Of a stretch of DNA of 64,000 bases, positions 46,198 through 55,430 are shown in pieces; the stretch's first letter is position 1, and every line of letters starts with the position of its first letter. The DNA is from Hsuehochloa calcarea (Eukaryota; Streptophyta; Magnoliopsida; Poales; Poaceae). Under the pieces are notes generated by a model. That model worked only from the letters and a program-made list of their open reading frames with translations, was not told where the DNA came from and ran no database searches. The stretch lies in the NCBI GenBank assembly GCA_036346395.1, contig CM070596.1:21924177-21988176 (forward strand), given 5' to 3'. The translations under genes were made by a program, and so were the position numbers.

Positions 46198-47298
46198 ATG
46201 GCGAGAGGCCGTGGCCGTGGTCGTCCACCGGTCCGTGGTCGGGGTCGGGGCGCGTCCTCGGCGTGTCTTCTTCTCGATCGAGGAAGTTCTTTGAGGCTAC
46301 CACGGAGGAGATTGCCTCTGCCGCTCCTCGGCCGCAGAGCCTCTGTTGTGTCTGCAGAACTAATCCGTAACCTTTTGAGAGAGAACCGGCTACTCACTTG
46401 AAAGAATCGCAGACGGCCATTCCTGCAATTGCTTTGCACTGGCGCGTAACTCGTTGTCGCCATCGCTCCACCCGAGATTAGGATGAATCTTCGGGAGTGG
46501 ATGTCGCTTCGATTGGACTCTTTTGATGGAGCCGCACACCGTCCAGTCGCGGATTGGTTGAGATATATGGAGCGCCGCTTTGGGGCATTAGAGCCGACGC
46601 CGCAGAGGGCGCGTTCGTGGCTTTTCAGCTTGAAGGGTCAAGTCGACATCCGTGGGAAGGAGTCCCGTCTTCTAGGACTCCGCTCAGGTCCCGCCACTTG
46701 GGAAGTGTTCGTGGAGAGATTCAGACACAATTCTATCCGACTCCTTTGTTGAGAAGATGGAACAAACATCGTTGACTTTTGAGCAAGGAAAGATGACGGT
46801 ATCTGAGTACGAGGCTGGGTTCAATAACCTGGTGCGCTTTGTACCAGCGGTGGCGAATGATGATAATGAGAAGGCTAAGAGGTTCCGGCGGGGCCTCAAC
46901 CAAGAGTACCGCCAGATTCGAGGGCGACAGACTACGTGATTTCAGCTCGGTGGTCGAGCAAGCTAGAGGAATGGAGTTGGAGAAAGGCACACTCCATGAT
47001 CAGTCGCCGTTAGTTCTGTACCACTGGCAATTCGGTGGTGGGCGTAAACGGAGTTTTGTGGTGGGAATGGGTCTTTTCAATGACCCGCTCCCAAGAGGTT
47101 TCGAAGGGTCACAACACTCGCCCCGTCCGTCGCTGGCGCCTTCCTCTTGGCGCCCGTCCTTTGTCTTCCTTTCCATCGGTGCGTCTGCTCGGTGACAGGC
47201 ATGAAATGTTTCCGTGTGGTGAGGAGCATCGAGCTTGAGTGTTCCTTCAGGGGTCATGTCGTCATTGTGGTCTGGATGGCCACAAAGCGTCGGTTTGC
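46198..47298 (+). pseudogene. Gypsy-2 gag, frameshifted
   Basis: ATG at 46198 opens MARGRGRGRPPVRGRGRG. The capsid block is in another frame: MNLREWMSLRLDSFDGAAHR (46483), YMERRFGALEP, and TWEVFVERFRHNSI (about 46693), then VSEYEAGFNNLVRFVP (46800) and KRFRRGLNQEYRQIRG (about 46876). Zinc knuckle CRHCGLDGHKASVC (CX2CX4HX4C) at 47257-47298. Several frame changes, so no full capsid protein, though individual blocks are clear. Confidence 0.8.
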
Positions 47299-47599
47299 AG
47301 CGTAACCCGCGAGTATCATCAGTGGGAGCCGCTCCAGCAGCCTTCATCTTCCAGCGTTCATGGTGGTTCGGTTCATACTCGCGCAGATCTCGCACCACGC
47401 TCACTGTGGTGGATTCCTCCTACGATGGTTCCTCGAGCACCTCCAGCAGGTTCTATTGGAACCCGTTCCCGACCGCACCTCAGTCGTCTGCTGCTCTGCA
47501 GCGGTTTTGGGCACCCTTCGCAGAGTGTTGGGGCTTCCTCCGCCCGACGCCGCCAGAGTCTACGCCATGCCCACCTGGATACTATGAGGCGACCGGACG

Positions 47600-47887
47600 T
47601 GGTGACGGTACTTTACTAGTTGACTCGCATGATGCTTTCATATTGTTTGATTCTCGTGCTACGATTCGCTTGTGTCCCCGAGTTTGTCAAGAGCGAGCTT
47701 GAGTCCGCAGCTCATCTCTCGAGTCCGTGGTAGTCGGTTCTCGGGGTCTTATTTCGCTTCTCTGATTTGCCGGCCGTTCTATTGATATCGATGGGGAGGT
47801 TTTCACTGCTAACCTTATAGTTATTCAATTGGCACCCTTCGATGTTATCCTGGGTATGGACTGGTTATTCCAATACCGTGCCAAGAT
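47600..47887 (+). pseudogene. Gypsy-2 aspartic protease remnant
   Basis: HDAFILFDSRATIRL at about 47627-47671 is the active-site region; the usual DSGAT reads DSRAT, and the following TYSF-like residues are frameshifted. FDVILGMDWLF-type sequence near 47840-47868 is the conserved protease end. Confidence 0.66.
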
Positions 47888-48928
47888 TTGTTGTTTCTGG
47901 AAGACGGTGACCTTGCTAGCTCCTCCGTGAAGAATCGGTATTCCAGGCGGCACGACCGTCGATTCAAGATTTGTATCGCTAATCTATTCCCTAGCCGTCG
48001 TGCATCGACCATCGGATTACTTTGCTCCCTCAATGAAAAGACTGATTCTTTGCAGCGTATTGAGGAGATTCCAGTGGTGAAGGAGTTTTCCGATGTCTTT
48101 CCTATAGAACTTCCCGGAATGCCTCCGGTGAGGAAAGTGGAGTTCCGGATTGATCTTGTTCCGGGAACTCGGCCGTTGTCCAAATCTCCTTACCGTTTGG
48201 CTCGGCCATTTCAGGAAGAATTGAAGAAACAATTGGACGACCTGCTGTCCAAAGGTATGATTCAGCGGAGCGTTTCGCCTTGGGGAGCGCCTGTTCTCTT
48301 TATTAAGAAGAAAGATGGCAGCTGGCGTATGTGCATAGATTATCGGGCGCTTAATCAGGCGACGGTGAAGAACAAGTATCCTTTGCCTCGCATTGATGAC
48401 CTTTTCGACCAGTTGAAAGGAGCTAAGATATTTTCCAAGATTGATCTCCAGTCGGGTTATAATCAGATTCGAGTTCGTGAGCAGGATATTGAGAAAACGG
48501 CTTTCTCAACGAGGTATGGTCATTATGAGTATAAAGTTATGTCTTTTGGACTAACAAATGCTCCTGCAGTTTTCATGGAAGCCATGAACAGTATGCTGCA
48601 TCAATACCTTGATGATTTCGTTGTGGTATTCATAGATGATATCTTGATTTATTCCAAGACAGAGGAAGATCACACCCACCATTTGCGGTTGGTACTTGAA
48701 ACTTTAAGAGAGAATCAATTCTATGCCAAGCTGAAGAAATGTGAGTTCTGGATTTCGGAAGTTGGATTTTTGGGTCATGTTATTAATCAGAAGGGTATTT
48801 CAGTTGATCCTAGTAAGATTTCGACAGTGGTTGAGTGGAAGAGACCAACCAATGTTAAAGAAGTAAGGAGTTTTCTGGGTTTAGTGGCTATTACGGCGTT
48901 TTGTGGAGGGTTTTTCAACCATTGCTAA
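47888..48928 (+). CDS. Gypsy-2 reverse transcriptase (open frame, part of broken pol)
   Basis: A 346-codon open frame covering the complete reverse transcriptase core: FSDVFPIELPGMPPVR, SPWGAPVLFIKKKDGSWRM, KIDLQSGYNQIRV, SFGLTNAPAVFMEAMN, the catalytic FIDDILIYSK, and FLGHVINQKGISVDPSKIS. It then reaches RSFLGLVAITAFCGGF, where a frame change at about 48900 breaks the link to RNase H. Its true upstream context is protease in another frame, so the ATG at 47888 is not a natural start. The best preserved gypsy domain in the window. Confidence 0.88.
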   Translation: MLFLEDGDLASSSVKNRYSRRHDRRFKICIANLFPSRRASTIGLLCSLNEKTDSLQRIEEIPVVKEFSDVFPIELPGMPPVRKVEFRIDLVPGTRPLSKSPYRLARPFQEELKKQLDDLLSKGMIQRSVSPWGAPVLFIKKKDGSWRMCIDYRALNQATVKNKYPLPRIDDLFDQLKGAKIFSKIDLQSGYNQIRVREQDIEKTAFSTRYGHYEYKVMSFGLTNAPAVFMEAMNSMLHQYLDDFVVVFIDDILIYSKTEEDHTHHLRLVLETLRENQFYAKLKKCEFWISEVGFLGHVINQKGISVDPSKISTVVEWKRPTNVKEVRSFLGLVAITAFCGGFFNHC

Positions 48929-49430
48929 ACCGATGACCCAGCTTGACACGTAAAGGTGTTAGGTTCCATGGTCCGACGCTTGTGGCGCAGCTTTTGCTCT
49001 TTGAAAGATAGATTAGTGACTGCTCCAATTCTTACTCTTCCTGAGCCTGGGAAGAGATTCACTATCTATTCAGATGCGTCCATAGTTGGACTTGGTTGTG
49101 TACTCATGCAGGATGGTAAAGTGATTGCCTATGCATCGAGACAATTTGAAGCATGAGCGTAATTATCCCACCCATGATCTAGAGCTTGTGCAGTGATTCA
49201 CGCTTTGAAGATCTGGCGTCATTATTTGTATGGCGAATCTTGTGATGTGTTCATCGACCACAAGAGCACGAAATACATCTTTACCTGTAGGACTTGAACT
49301 TGAGACAGAGGAGATGGCTAGAGTTGATCAATGATTATGATCTTACTATTCAGTACCATCCCGGCAAGGCTAATGTGGTAGCCGATGCCTTGAGTCGCAA
49401 GGCGACACCTCCTATCCTCAGTTGTCTTAT
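48929..49430 (+). pseudogene. Gypsy-2 RNase H
   Basis: TAPILTLPEPGKRFTIYSDA (about 49019-49078) carries the first active-site Asp, then GLGCVLMQDGKVIAYASRQ. After a frame change comes RWLELINDYDLTIQYHPGKA and VVADALSRKA (to about 49404). Active residues appear present but spread over frames. Confidence 0.8.
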
Positions 49431-49479
49431 CGCTGATTTTGAGCGTATGGATATTTCTTTACGCTGCGGTACCGCATGC

Positions 49480-50260
49480 ATCGAGACTCGCTTGATTTTA
49501 GAGTCACCCTTCCGATCGGTGCGTAGTAGCACAACAAAGAAGATCGATGTTCCAACGAGTGAGGAAGCGTTACCGAGGGCAAGCGAGGTCACCGGTGGAC
49601 AACTTTGATTCTTTGCGATTTAAAGGCGCCTTTGTGTGCCACAGAGTCTCCTGTTAAGCGGAGATTTTGAAAGAGGCCCATCGTACCCCTTATACCGCAT
49701 ACATCCCGGTGAGACCAAGATGTACAAAGATTTAAAGAAAAGTTTCGTGGAAGCGGATGAAAATTGATATCGCGCGAGATGTGGCTTCTTGTGGAGTGTG
49801 CCAATGGTCAAGGTGAGCACAAGCGACCAGCAGGATCATGCAACCCTTGGAGGTACCAGTTTGGCCATGGGACGATATATCTATGGATTTTGTGGTTGGT
49901 TTACCTCGCACGCAATGAGGAAAGGATGCTATTTGGGTAATTGTGGACCGGTTCAAGAAGTCCGCACATTTCATTCCTATTCGTACAACCAATTCGACAG
50001 CGACTTGGCTCCTCTTTATGTACGAGAAATCGTGCGCTTGCACGGAGTGCCAAAGACCATTGTTTCGACCGAGACGCCAAGTTCGCTTCCAAATTCGGGA
50101 AAGTTTGCAGAGTGCATTGGGCACACAACTCCGCCTTAGCACACCTTTCATCCCAGCATGGATGGGCGATCGAGCGCACCATCCGACTTTAGAAGACATG
50201 CTCGGTGTTGTGTTTTATCCCGAAAGGTAATTGGGAAGAGCATTTAGCCTTGGCGAGTTT
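49480..50260 (+). pseudogene. Gypsy-2 integrase
   Basis: HHCC region near 49690-49810 (GETKMYKDLKK), then SMDFVVGLPRT-type core (49879-49915), DRFKKSAHFIPIRTTNSTAT (from 49946), and the HGVPKTIVSTE segment (about 50041-50073). Three or more frames; the last catalytic Glu region around 50160-50200 is disrupted. Confidence 0.75.
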
Positions 50261-50489
50261 GCTTATAACAACATTATCATTCCAAGATTCGAGCCGCACC
50301 ATCGAGGTTCTCTATGGGCGTAAGTGCAGTCCCGTTGTCTTTGGGATGAGGTTGAGAGCGGGCGATCTTGGGTCCCGACCGGGTTCAGCAGACGATGGCT
50401 AGAGTGGCGAGGTTAGGCGAAATTTGTTGGTCGCCAGAGCCGGCTGTAAGAGCTGCTGATGTCGAAGGCGAGATTTGGAATTCGAGGTG

Positions 50490-50907
50490 GGAATGAAGTT
50501 CATTGAGAGTATCGCCATCTAAAGGCGTAGTGCGTTTCGGCACCAAAGGAAAGCTTAGTCCAAGGTACGTTGGACCCTTCCCAATCGTGGCACGAATTGG
50601 GAAGCTAGCTTATCGTTTGGACCTTCCTGATTCTATGAGTGAGGTTCACAACGTGTTCCATGTTTCCATGCTTAGAAAGTTTCGAGAGACCGGATCATGT
50701 CATCCCTTTGGAGCCTTTGATTGTCGTGCAAGATCTTACTATCGAATCCCGACCGGTGAGAATATTAGAAGGAGCGAACGAGTTACGAGGAACAAGACCT
50801 CAAGTATGTTAAAATCCTTTGGTCTCATCATCCAAAGAGAGGCTACTTGGGAGTTGGAGTCCAGATGCGCGAGCAATACCCGACTTGTTCACTTGGTAAT
50901 TATTTAA
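50490..50907 (+). pseudogene. Gypsy-2 integrase C-terminus with chromodomain-like tail
   Basis: MRVSPSKGVVRFGTKGKLSP then RYVGPFPIVARIGKLAYRLD and VHNVFHVSMLRK (GPF/Y module, 50503-50685). After a frame change comes a chromodomain-like end with SERVTRNKTSSM and ATWELES (about 50770-50850). In plant chromoviruses this tail directs integration to heterochromatin, consistent with the nested surroundings. Confidence 0.72.
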
Positions 50908-50972
50908 GATTTTCATCTTTCATTCTCGGTTGCTACGAGATTCGAGGTTGAATCTTTTCTAAGGGGATAGAG

Positions 50973-53172
50973 TGTAATACCTCATAAATCCAAATTAGTT
51001 CGCATAGTTTGGAATTTAGTCGAAAATGTGATTTATTAGTTTTCTAATCGCATTCAGTAAAAGAAAGAAGTCGAGGAGAAAAAGAAATAGTTTTTGTCGA
51101 AAATTCTATTTAGCGGGGGTTATCATAATTTTCCGCAACTTTGGGCATGATCTGCGACCCAGAGGCCCAAGAGGGGCTGGCCGCCCATGAAGGGCCGCCA
51201 TAAAAGGGGGCGCCACTCCCCCAAACCCTAGCCGCCTTCCTCCCACCAAGCCGCCACCCCTCCCTCTCCATCCTCTTTGGCGGCGCCTCCTCCCTGGTTG
51301 GGCGCCGTCTCCTCCCTTGGTGGCGGCCATTGGTGCTCCCGAGTTGGTCTCCAAGATCCCGGCGCTTCTCCTCCGATCTGTCCTCCGGCGGGTCGCTTAA
51401 ATGCCGCCGTGGTTCGCTGTGGTGTGGCCGCCAAGGAAGAAGAAGGGAGACCAGCGGGGAGTGGTTCTTCGTCGTGCTACGGGTCTTCAAGGGTAACGAG
51501 CACCCCGGTTATTTGTTTGATCAAGTTTTGTTGCGGTAGAGATCATTTGAGTCACGTCGGTTTAGAGTTCCAGAATTTACAGAATTGATCAGATTGTTGC
51601 GCGGCTTGTTTCAGTACTTTAGAGGCCGAATTTGGGGTTTTGCCCTTCTAGATATTTGTTCCTGGTTTCGTTAGCTTTCTTTTGGCACCAAGATGAGCAA
51701 AATCCGACCAGTAGTTTGAGAGTTATGAATTTTTGAATGCGAACTGTCCAATCTGTCTGAAATCTGTGGTCAGTAGTTTTGTCCCTCGTTTTTGTTCAAA
51801 ATAGAGGCCGAATCAGAAGACTCCCCCAACTAAGTTATTGTAGATCTGGAAATTATCTTTCCAAGTTGATAAAGATCATTCCATTTGGATCAGTAGGTTA
51901 AAAGTTACACTATTTTCTTTACTGCTGATCTGTTTTCTGGACTGTTGTAGATGGGTTAGGTTTAGCAGTTAATTACCCCTCTGTTTTGGCCGAATCAGAA
52001 GATTCCGCCAACTAAGTTTTTGTAGCCTGATCAGATAAGAATCAGTGAGCACTGGTTTCAGGTCGTTTAGAGTTACAGATAATTAATGGAGAATTTTCTT
52101 GTGCAACTGCCCGTAGAACGATAATCTGGACTCTTGGTGTAGATGTCAAATTGAACCCTTGGGATGAGTAGGTTGATTAGAGAGCATTGTAGTACACTTG
52201 TAGCTGTGCCATATTCGATTATCCGTAATAAGTGGTAATACTTGTGTAGGCGGTGAGACGGTGGGTGGAAGGACACCTTCGTTGTTTCACAACACGTCAC
52301 CACACGGAAGGCAAGTGCAAATGTTTAATTCGTGTGAATTCATTGATTTCATGTTAACTTGGTAAATTATGAATATTCATGTGATTTGAGTATGATGTGG
52401 TAGAGTCCAATACCTTATTCGATGATACATTGAGTTGAATGCCAAGTTATGTTTTTCATTTCATGCATACATAATTCAGTTTGATGTCCACGGAGTGGAA
52501 ACTTGTTTAAGTCCCATTAATTCCAATATGGGCATGTAAGACCTACCATTCCAATGTAGGCATTTTCGGACATTCCGTATGAAACGTTCTTCATACGGAC
52601 TTGGATCCCCGCTCTTGGTTAAGAGCGGGCTTAAGTGAACACCGACGGTGTGTCACTAGTTATACCGTATAAACATGTGGAAAGTCCATTCTCCTTCAAT
52701 GCATTCATTCATTCATATCATACTTTCTTAAATTCATGAAGTAAATGATTTAATTGGTAGCTTGATTCAATTCAAGTGTTCTATGTGAATGTTTATGTTG
52801 TGCTTGCTTTGAGTTTCACTCACTCTTGCTTTTATTTATTTTTAGGTGAATTCCAGTGAAACAGTTGATAGCGGGAGGGTGTAGTCAGCACGTTCCTTGC
52901 ACATGAATAAAATAATCATTCGTTAAAAGTTCTATTTACATATCTTCAGTTTTATTTATCATGTAATGGATTGTAATAATTAACATTTGAAGGTTCATTA
53001 TTATCGCTTTGGTAAATTCTCGTTTGAATTTATAGATGAACTATGATTACGCCTAGATAGTTATCTTGGTTAATCGTTTCTTTAGCATTGAATGCGTTGT
53101 TAAACTTATGAAATGAATAGTAGATTGTCTTGTTAGGTGACATCTTGTCTTCCGGATAGACAGGGTGTTACA
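50973..53172 (+). repeat. Gypsy-2 3' LTR
   Basis: Preceded by the polypurine tract TCTAAGGGGATAGAG (50958-50972). Matches 43769-45964 with few differences, mostly one- or two-base indels such as CCGG to CCG at 52663-52666. Confidence 0.93.
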
Positions 53173-53177
53173 CCGAC

Positions 53178-53415
53178 CGCCAGGTAGTCAGACCGGCAGC
53201 ACTACACCGGTCCGACCGCCCTGTGAGATCAATTCTCCTTTTTGTGTCTTGTGGTTAAAGGGGGTAATCGAATTCAGCACAAGGCTTCCTCTGTGCATTT
53301 ACTTATCTTCTTAGCTTTCATAGCTAAAGGAGAAAAGTGCGTGTTGAATTCGATTAAGGCGAAAAATCGAGAAAGCGCCTATTCACCCCCCTCTAGTCGC
53401 CTTTACGGTCCTACA
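53178..53415 (+). repeat. Copia-2 3' LTR, last part
   Basis: Continues the LTR after gypsy-2 and its CCGAC duplication, through GGTAGTCAGACC to CGGTCCTACA. TTCTT follows at 53416-53420. Confidence 0.92.
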
Positions 53416-53581
53416 TTCTTTATATGAACCGTCTGTGGTACTTCACAGACGGTTAATGAAGAACCGTCTGTGATAAAATACAGATGGTTAATGAAAAACC
53501 GTCTGTGATAATTTTATCACAGACGGTTCCCAAGGAACCATCTGTGATGAGGCTTCTTCTATTGTCTGTTTTGTAGTAGTG
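53416..53581. repeat. CACTA-1 right terminus
   Basis: Continues the subterminal array from 13317 and ends ...CTGTTTTGTAGTAGTG. The reverse complement begins CACTACTACAAAACAG, as at the right end of CACTA-2 (63899-63914). Confidence 0.88.
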
Positions 53582-53788
53582 GTTAAAGAACTATCATAGA
53601 GGGTTTTTAATCGAAACCGTCTGTGAAGGGGTGCTATCGTACCACAGACGGTTCGTATAAAGAACTGTCTGTGATATGTCTATATCACAGACGGTTAATG
53701 AAGAACCGTCTGTGATAATTTTATCACAGACGGTTCCCAAGGAACCATCTGTGATGATGCATCTTGTATTGTCTATTTTGTAGTAGTG
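53582..53788. repeat. 207-bp tandem duplication of the CACTA-1 tip and adjoining sequence
   Basis: The block GTTAAAGAACTATCATAGAG at 53582 recurs at 53789, and the tip ending TTTTGTAGTAGTG recurs at 53788, exactly 207 bp after 53581. The unit holds about 60 bp of flanking CACTA-H sequence joined to about 150 bp of CACTA tip. The copies have diverged at scattered sites. Confidence 0.82.
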
Positions 53789-54173
53789 GTTAAAGAACTA
53801 TCATAGAGGGTTTTTAATCGAAACCATCTGTGAAGGGATGCTATCACATACGGTTTCAACAAAAAATCGTCTGTGATACGTAGGATTTACAAACCGTCTG
53901 TGATTGACCACCAATCACAGACGGTTTGTAAATAGAACCATTTGTGATATCCTACGTGTCACGTACAGTTTTTTTTTATTAAAATTGTCTGTGATAGTAT
54001 ACCTTCACATACGGTTTTAACAAAAAACCATATGTGTCTTTGCCTTATCACAGACAGTTCAAAAACCATCTGTGATATCTGCCTGTTATCACAGACACAA
54101 AAATTTAGGCGGTTCAAAAATCGTCTGAGATAACGGTTTCGAACCGTCTGTGATGAACCTATCTGTACTAGTG
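53789..54173 (+). mobile_element. Terminus of a further CACTA element (CACTA-H), opposite orientation
   Basis: Read on the minus strand from 54173 it begins CACTAGTACAGATAGG and then follows, unit by unit, the left (second-gene-side) end of CACTA-2 at 55049-55430, including the phrase AAATTTTTGT(N)TCTGTGATAACAG. It is therefore the second-gene-side end of an element extending leftward, into which CACTA-1 inserted. The rest of it is not identifiable in the window. Its terminal bases CACTAGTAC differ from CACTACTAC. Confidence 0.72.
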
Positions 54174-54267
54174 AATAATCCGGCCACATGTACGCATATA
54201 TTCACACTAAACTAGACTCTACAGGTTACTGTAACAAGTGGAAGTAATAAGTACATTTCGCTTTCTC
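54174..54267 (+). repeat. Direct repeat, copy 1
   Basis: AATAATCCGGCCACATGTAC through to TTTCGCTTTCTC. It starts exactly at the CACTA-H end and matches 54636-54733 with a few differences. Confidence 0.85.
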
Positions 54268-54635
54268 TCGCGCGGTTCCTCTGAATGGATTGCAAATGTT
54301 TCTAATCTATGTGTGCATGCAAGCTGGTTAAAATTTTATGACAGAGAATACTACTTTGTCATATATAACAAACATTGGTAACCACCACACCCTGTCTAAT
54401 TAGTGGGTCAAACAGTAATTACCAGAATTGATGTGACATGCAACAACTAAATGGGACGATTAATTTACTCATTCGTTACTGCATGGTATAATGGTGGCGG
54501 ATTTGTGAGTGTGTGTATATATATGCAAGTTTATGGATTCTGTATAAACCCATGTTGGGTTTCCCTACTTATATAGAAAAGAAGTACAAATAATGGAGAA
54601 TAAGATGCTTTGTAAAACATGGAGAAATATATAGA

Positions 54636-54733
54636 AATAATCCGGCCACATGTATGCATATATTCACACTAGACTAGACTCTAGAGGTTAATTACTGTAA
54701 CAAGTGGAAGTAATAAGTACATTTCGCTTTCTC
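54636..54733 (+). repeat. Direct repeat, copy 2
   Basis: Matches 54174-54267 with a 4-bp difference near AGGTTAATTACTG. Confidence 0.85.
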
Positions 54734-55048
54734 CACATATGATCAATTGCATATTCACTTTATTCTCAAAGAAAGTCAATTAGCCACCCGTAATTTGTGC
54801 AATGCTAACGCTTCATCTCGTTCTTGCAAAAGTTCTGGAGTTCTTTATGGGAAAGCATATGGTTGGGCGTTTCTAATTTTTCCGACGGGCCGCAGTCAAC
54901 TGTCAGGAATAATAAAATCAGTGGTGGGTTTGTGGCGGCGCTGAAAATAACCGCCGAGGAAAGACATATCCGCATCGGTATTTTGTTAACCGTCGGATAC
55001 AATCTCAAATCTATGATGGTTGTGACCGAAAGAGAAATTGCCTTCACT

Positions 55049-55430
55049 CACTACTACACAAAAATACATCACAAACGGCTTGGAATAGTCATCACAGACA
55101 GTTTTCGAACCGTTTGAAAATTTTTGTCTATGATAACAGTTGGTTATCACAGATTGTTTTTAACACAGACGGTTTTTAGTTGAAGTCGTATGTGAAGGGA
55201 CACTATCACAGACGGTTTCAAGCAAGAACCGTCTGTGATACGTAGTGTATCATAGACAGTTCTATTTACAAACTGTCTGTGGAATATCGGATATCACAGA
55301 CGGTTTGTAAATATAATCGTCTGTGATATACGCGTAACACATACGATTGTTGATTGAAACCATCTGTGATAGTGCCCCTTCACAGACGATTCCAACCAAA
55401 AAACGTTCTTGATAGTTCATTTATACCTTT
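55049..55430. repeat. CACTA-2 left terminus and subterminal array
   Basis: The terminal inverted repeat CACTACTACACAAAA is followed by about a dozen TATCACAGACGGTTT-type units in both orientations up to about 55412. Homologous in order to 54173-53789 read on the minus strand. Confidence 0.88.

Larger units (their letters stand above)
43769..53172 (+). mobile_element. Gypsy-2: Ty3/gypsy chromovirus-like element in the copia-2 3' LTR
   Basis: Flanked by CCGAC at 43764-43768 and 53173-53177. LTRs 43769-45964 and 50973-53172 (about 2.2 kb). Order: primer site, gag with zinc knuckle, protease, reverse transcriptase, RNase H, integrase, chromodomain-like tail, polypurine tract. Same family as gypsy-1 and less decayed; its two LTRs are very similar. 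Reverse transcriptase sequence and the C-terminal chromodomain suggest the Tekay/Del branch, which is my inference. Confidence 0.94.
13318..53415 (+). mobile_element. Copia-2: Sirevirus-like Ty1/copia element, split by copia-1 and gypsy-2
   Basis: Flanked by TTCTT at 13313-13317 and 53416-53420. LTRs run TGTGGATATC...CGTCCTACA. The 5' LTR is split into 13318-13826 and 35960-37307, and the 3' LTR into 42190-43768 and 53178-53415. Its own length without insertions is about 8.6 kb. It has a methionine-tRNA primer site, a long gag-like reading frame, a protease motif and an RNase H end, but integrase and nearly all of reverse transcriptase are deleted. It could not have made its own complete machinery in this form. 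Confidence 0.93.
8336..53581 (-). mobile_element. CACTA-1: decayed CACTA (En/Spm) transposon, split by nested elements
   Basis: The right terminus reads ...TTTTGTAGTAGTG at 53581, so the inverted end starts CACTACTACAAAA, as in CACTA-2. Inward come subterminal repeats (53416-53565 continuing at 13168-13317), a GC-rich leader (12920-13158), a TNP2-like transposase on the minus strand, an internal subterminal array (8745-8946) and the minisatellite. Copia-2 interrupts the right array; removing 13318-53415 plus one TTCTT restores continuity. The left terminus is not visible, and the assignment of 8336-8510 to the element is inferred. The second gene seen in CACTA-2 is missing. Confidence 0.8.
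54174..55048. other. Unassigned flanking DNA with a direct repeat
   Basis: About 0.9 kb between two CACTA ends without recognisable transposon sequence. A segment of about 95 bp beginning AATAATCCGGCCACATGT occurs at 54174-54267 and again at 54636-54733. Small open frames (54747-54944 plus; 54805-55047 minus, 80 codons) have no motif I recognise. This is the best candidate for pre-existing host DNA. Confidence 0.5.

Noticed and set aside
53582..53788. A separate tiny CACTA or MITE insertion
   Set aside because: The repeated unit contains flanking sequence as well as the tip and has no second tip, so tandem duplication explains it better.
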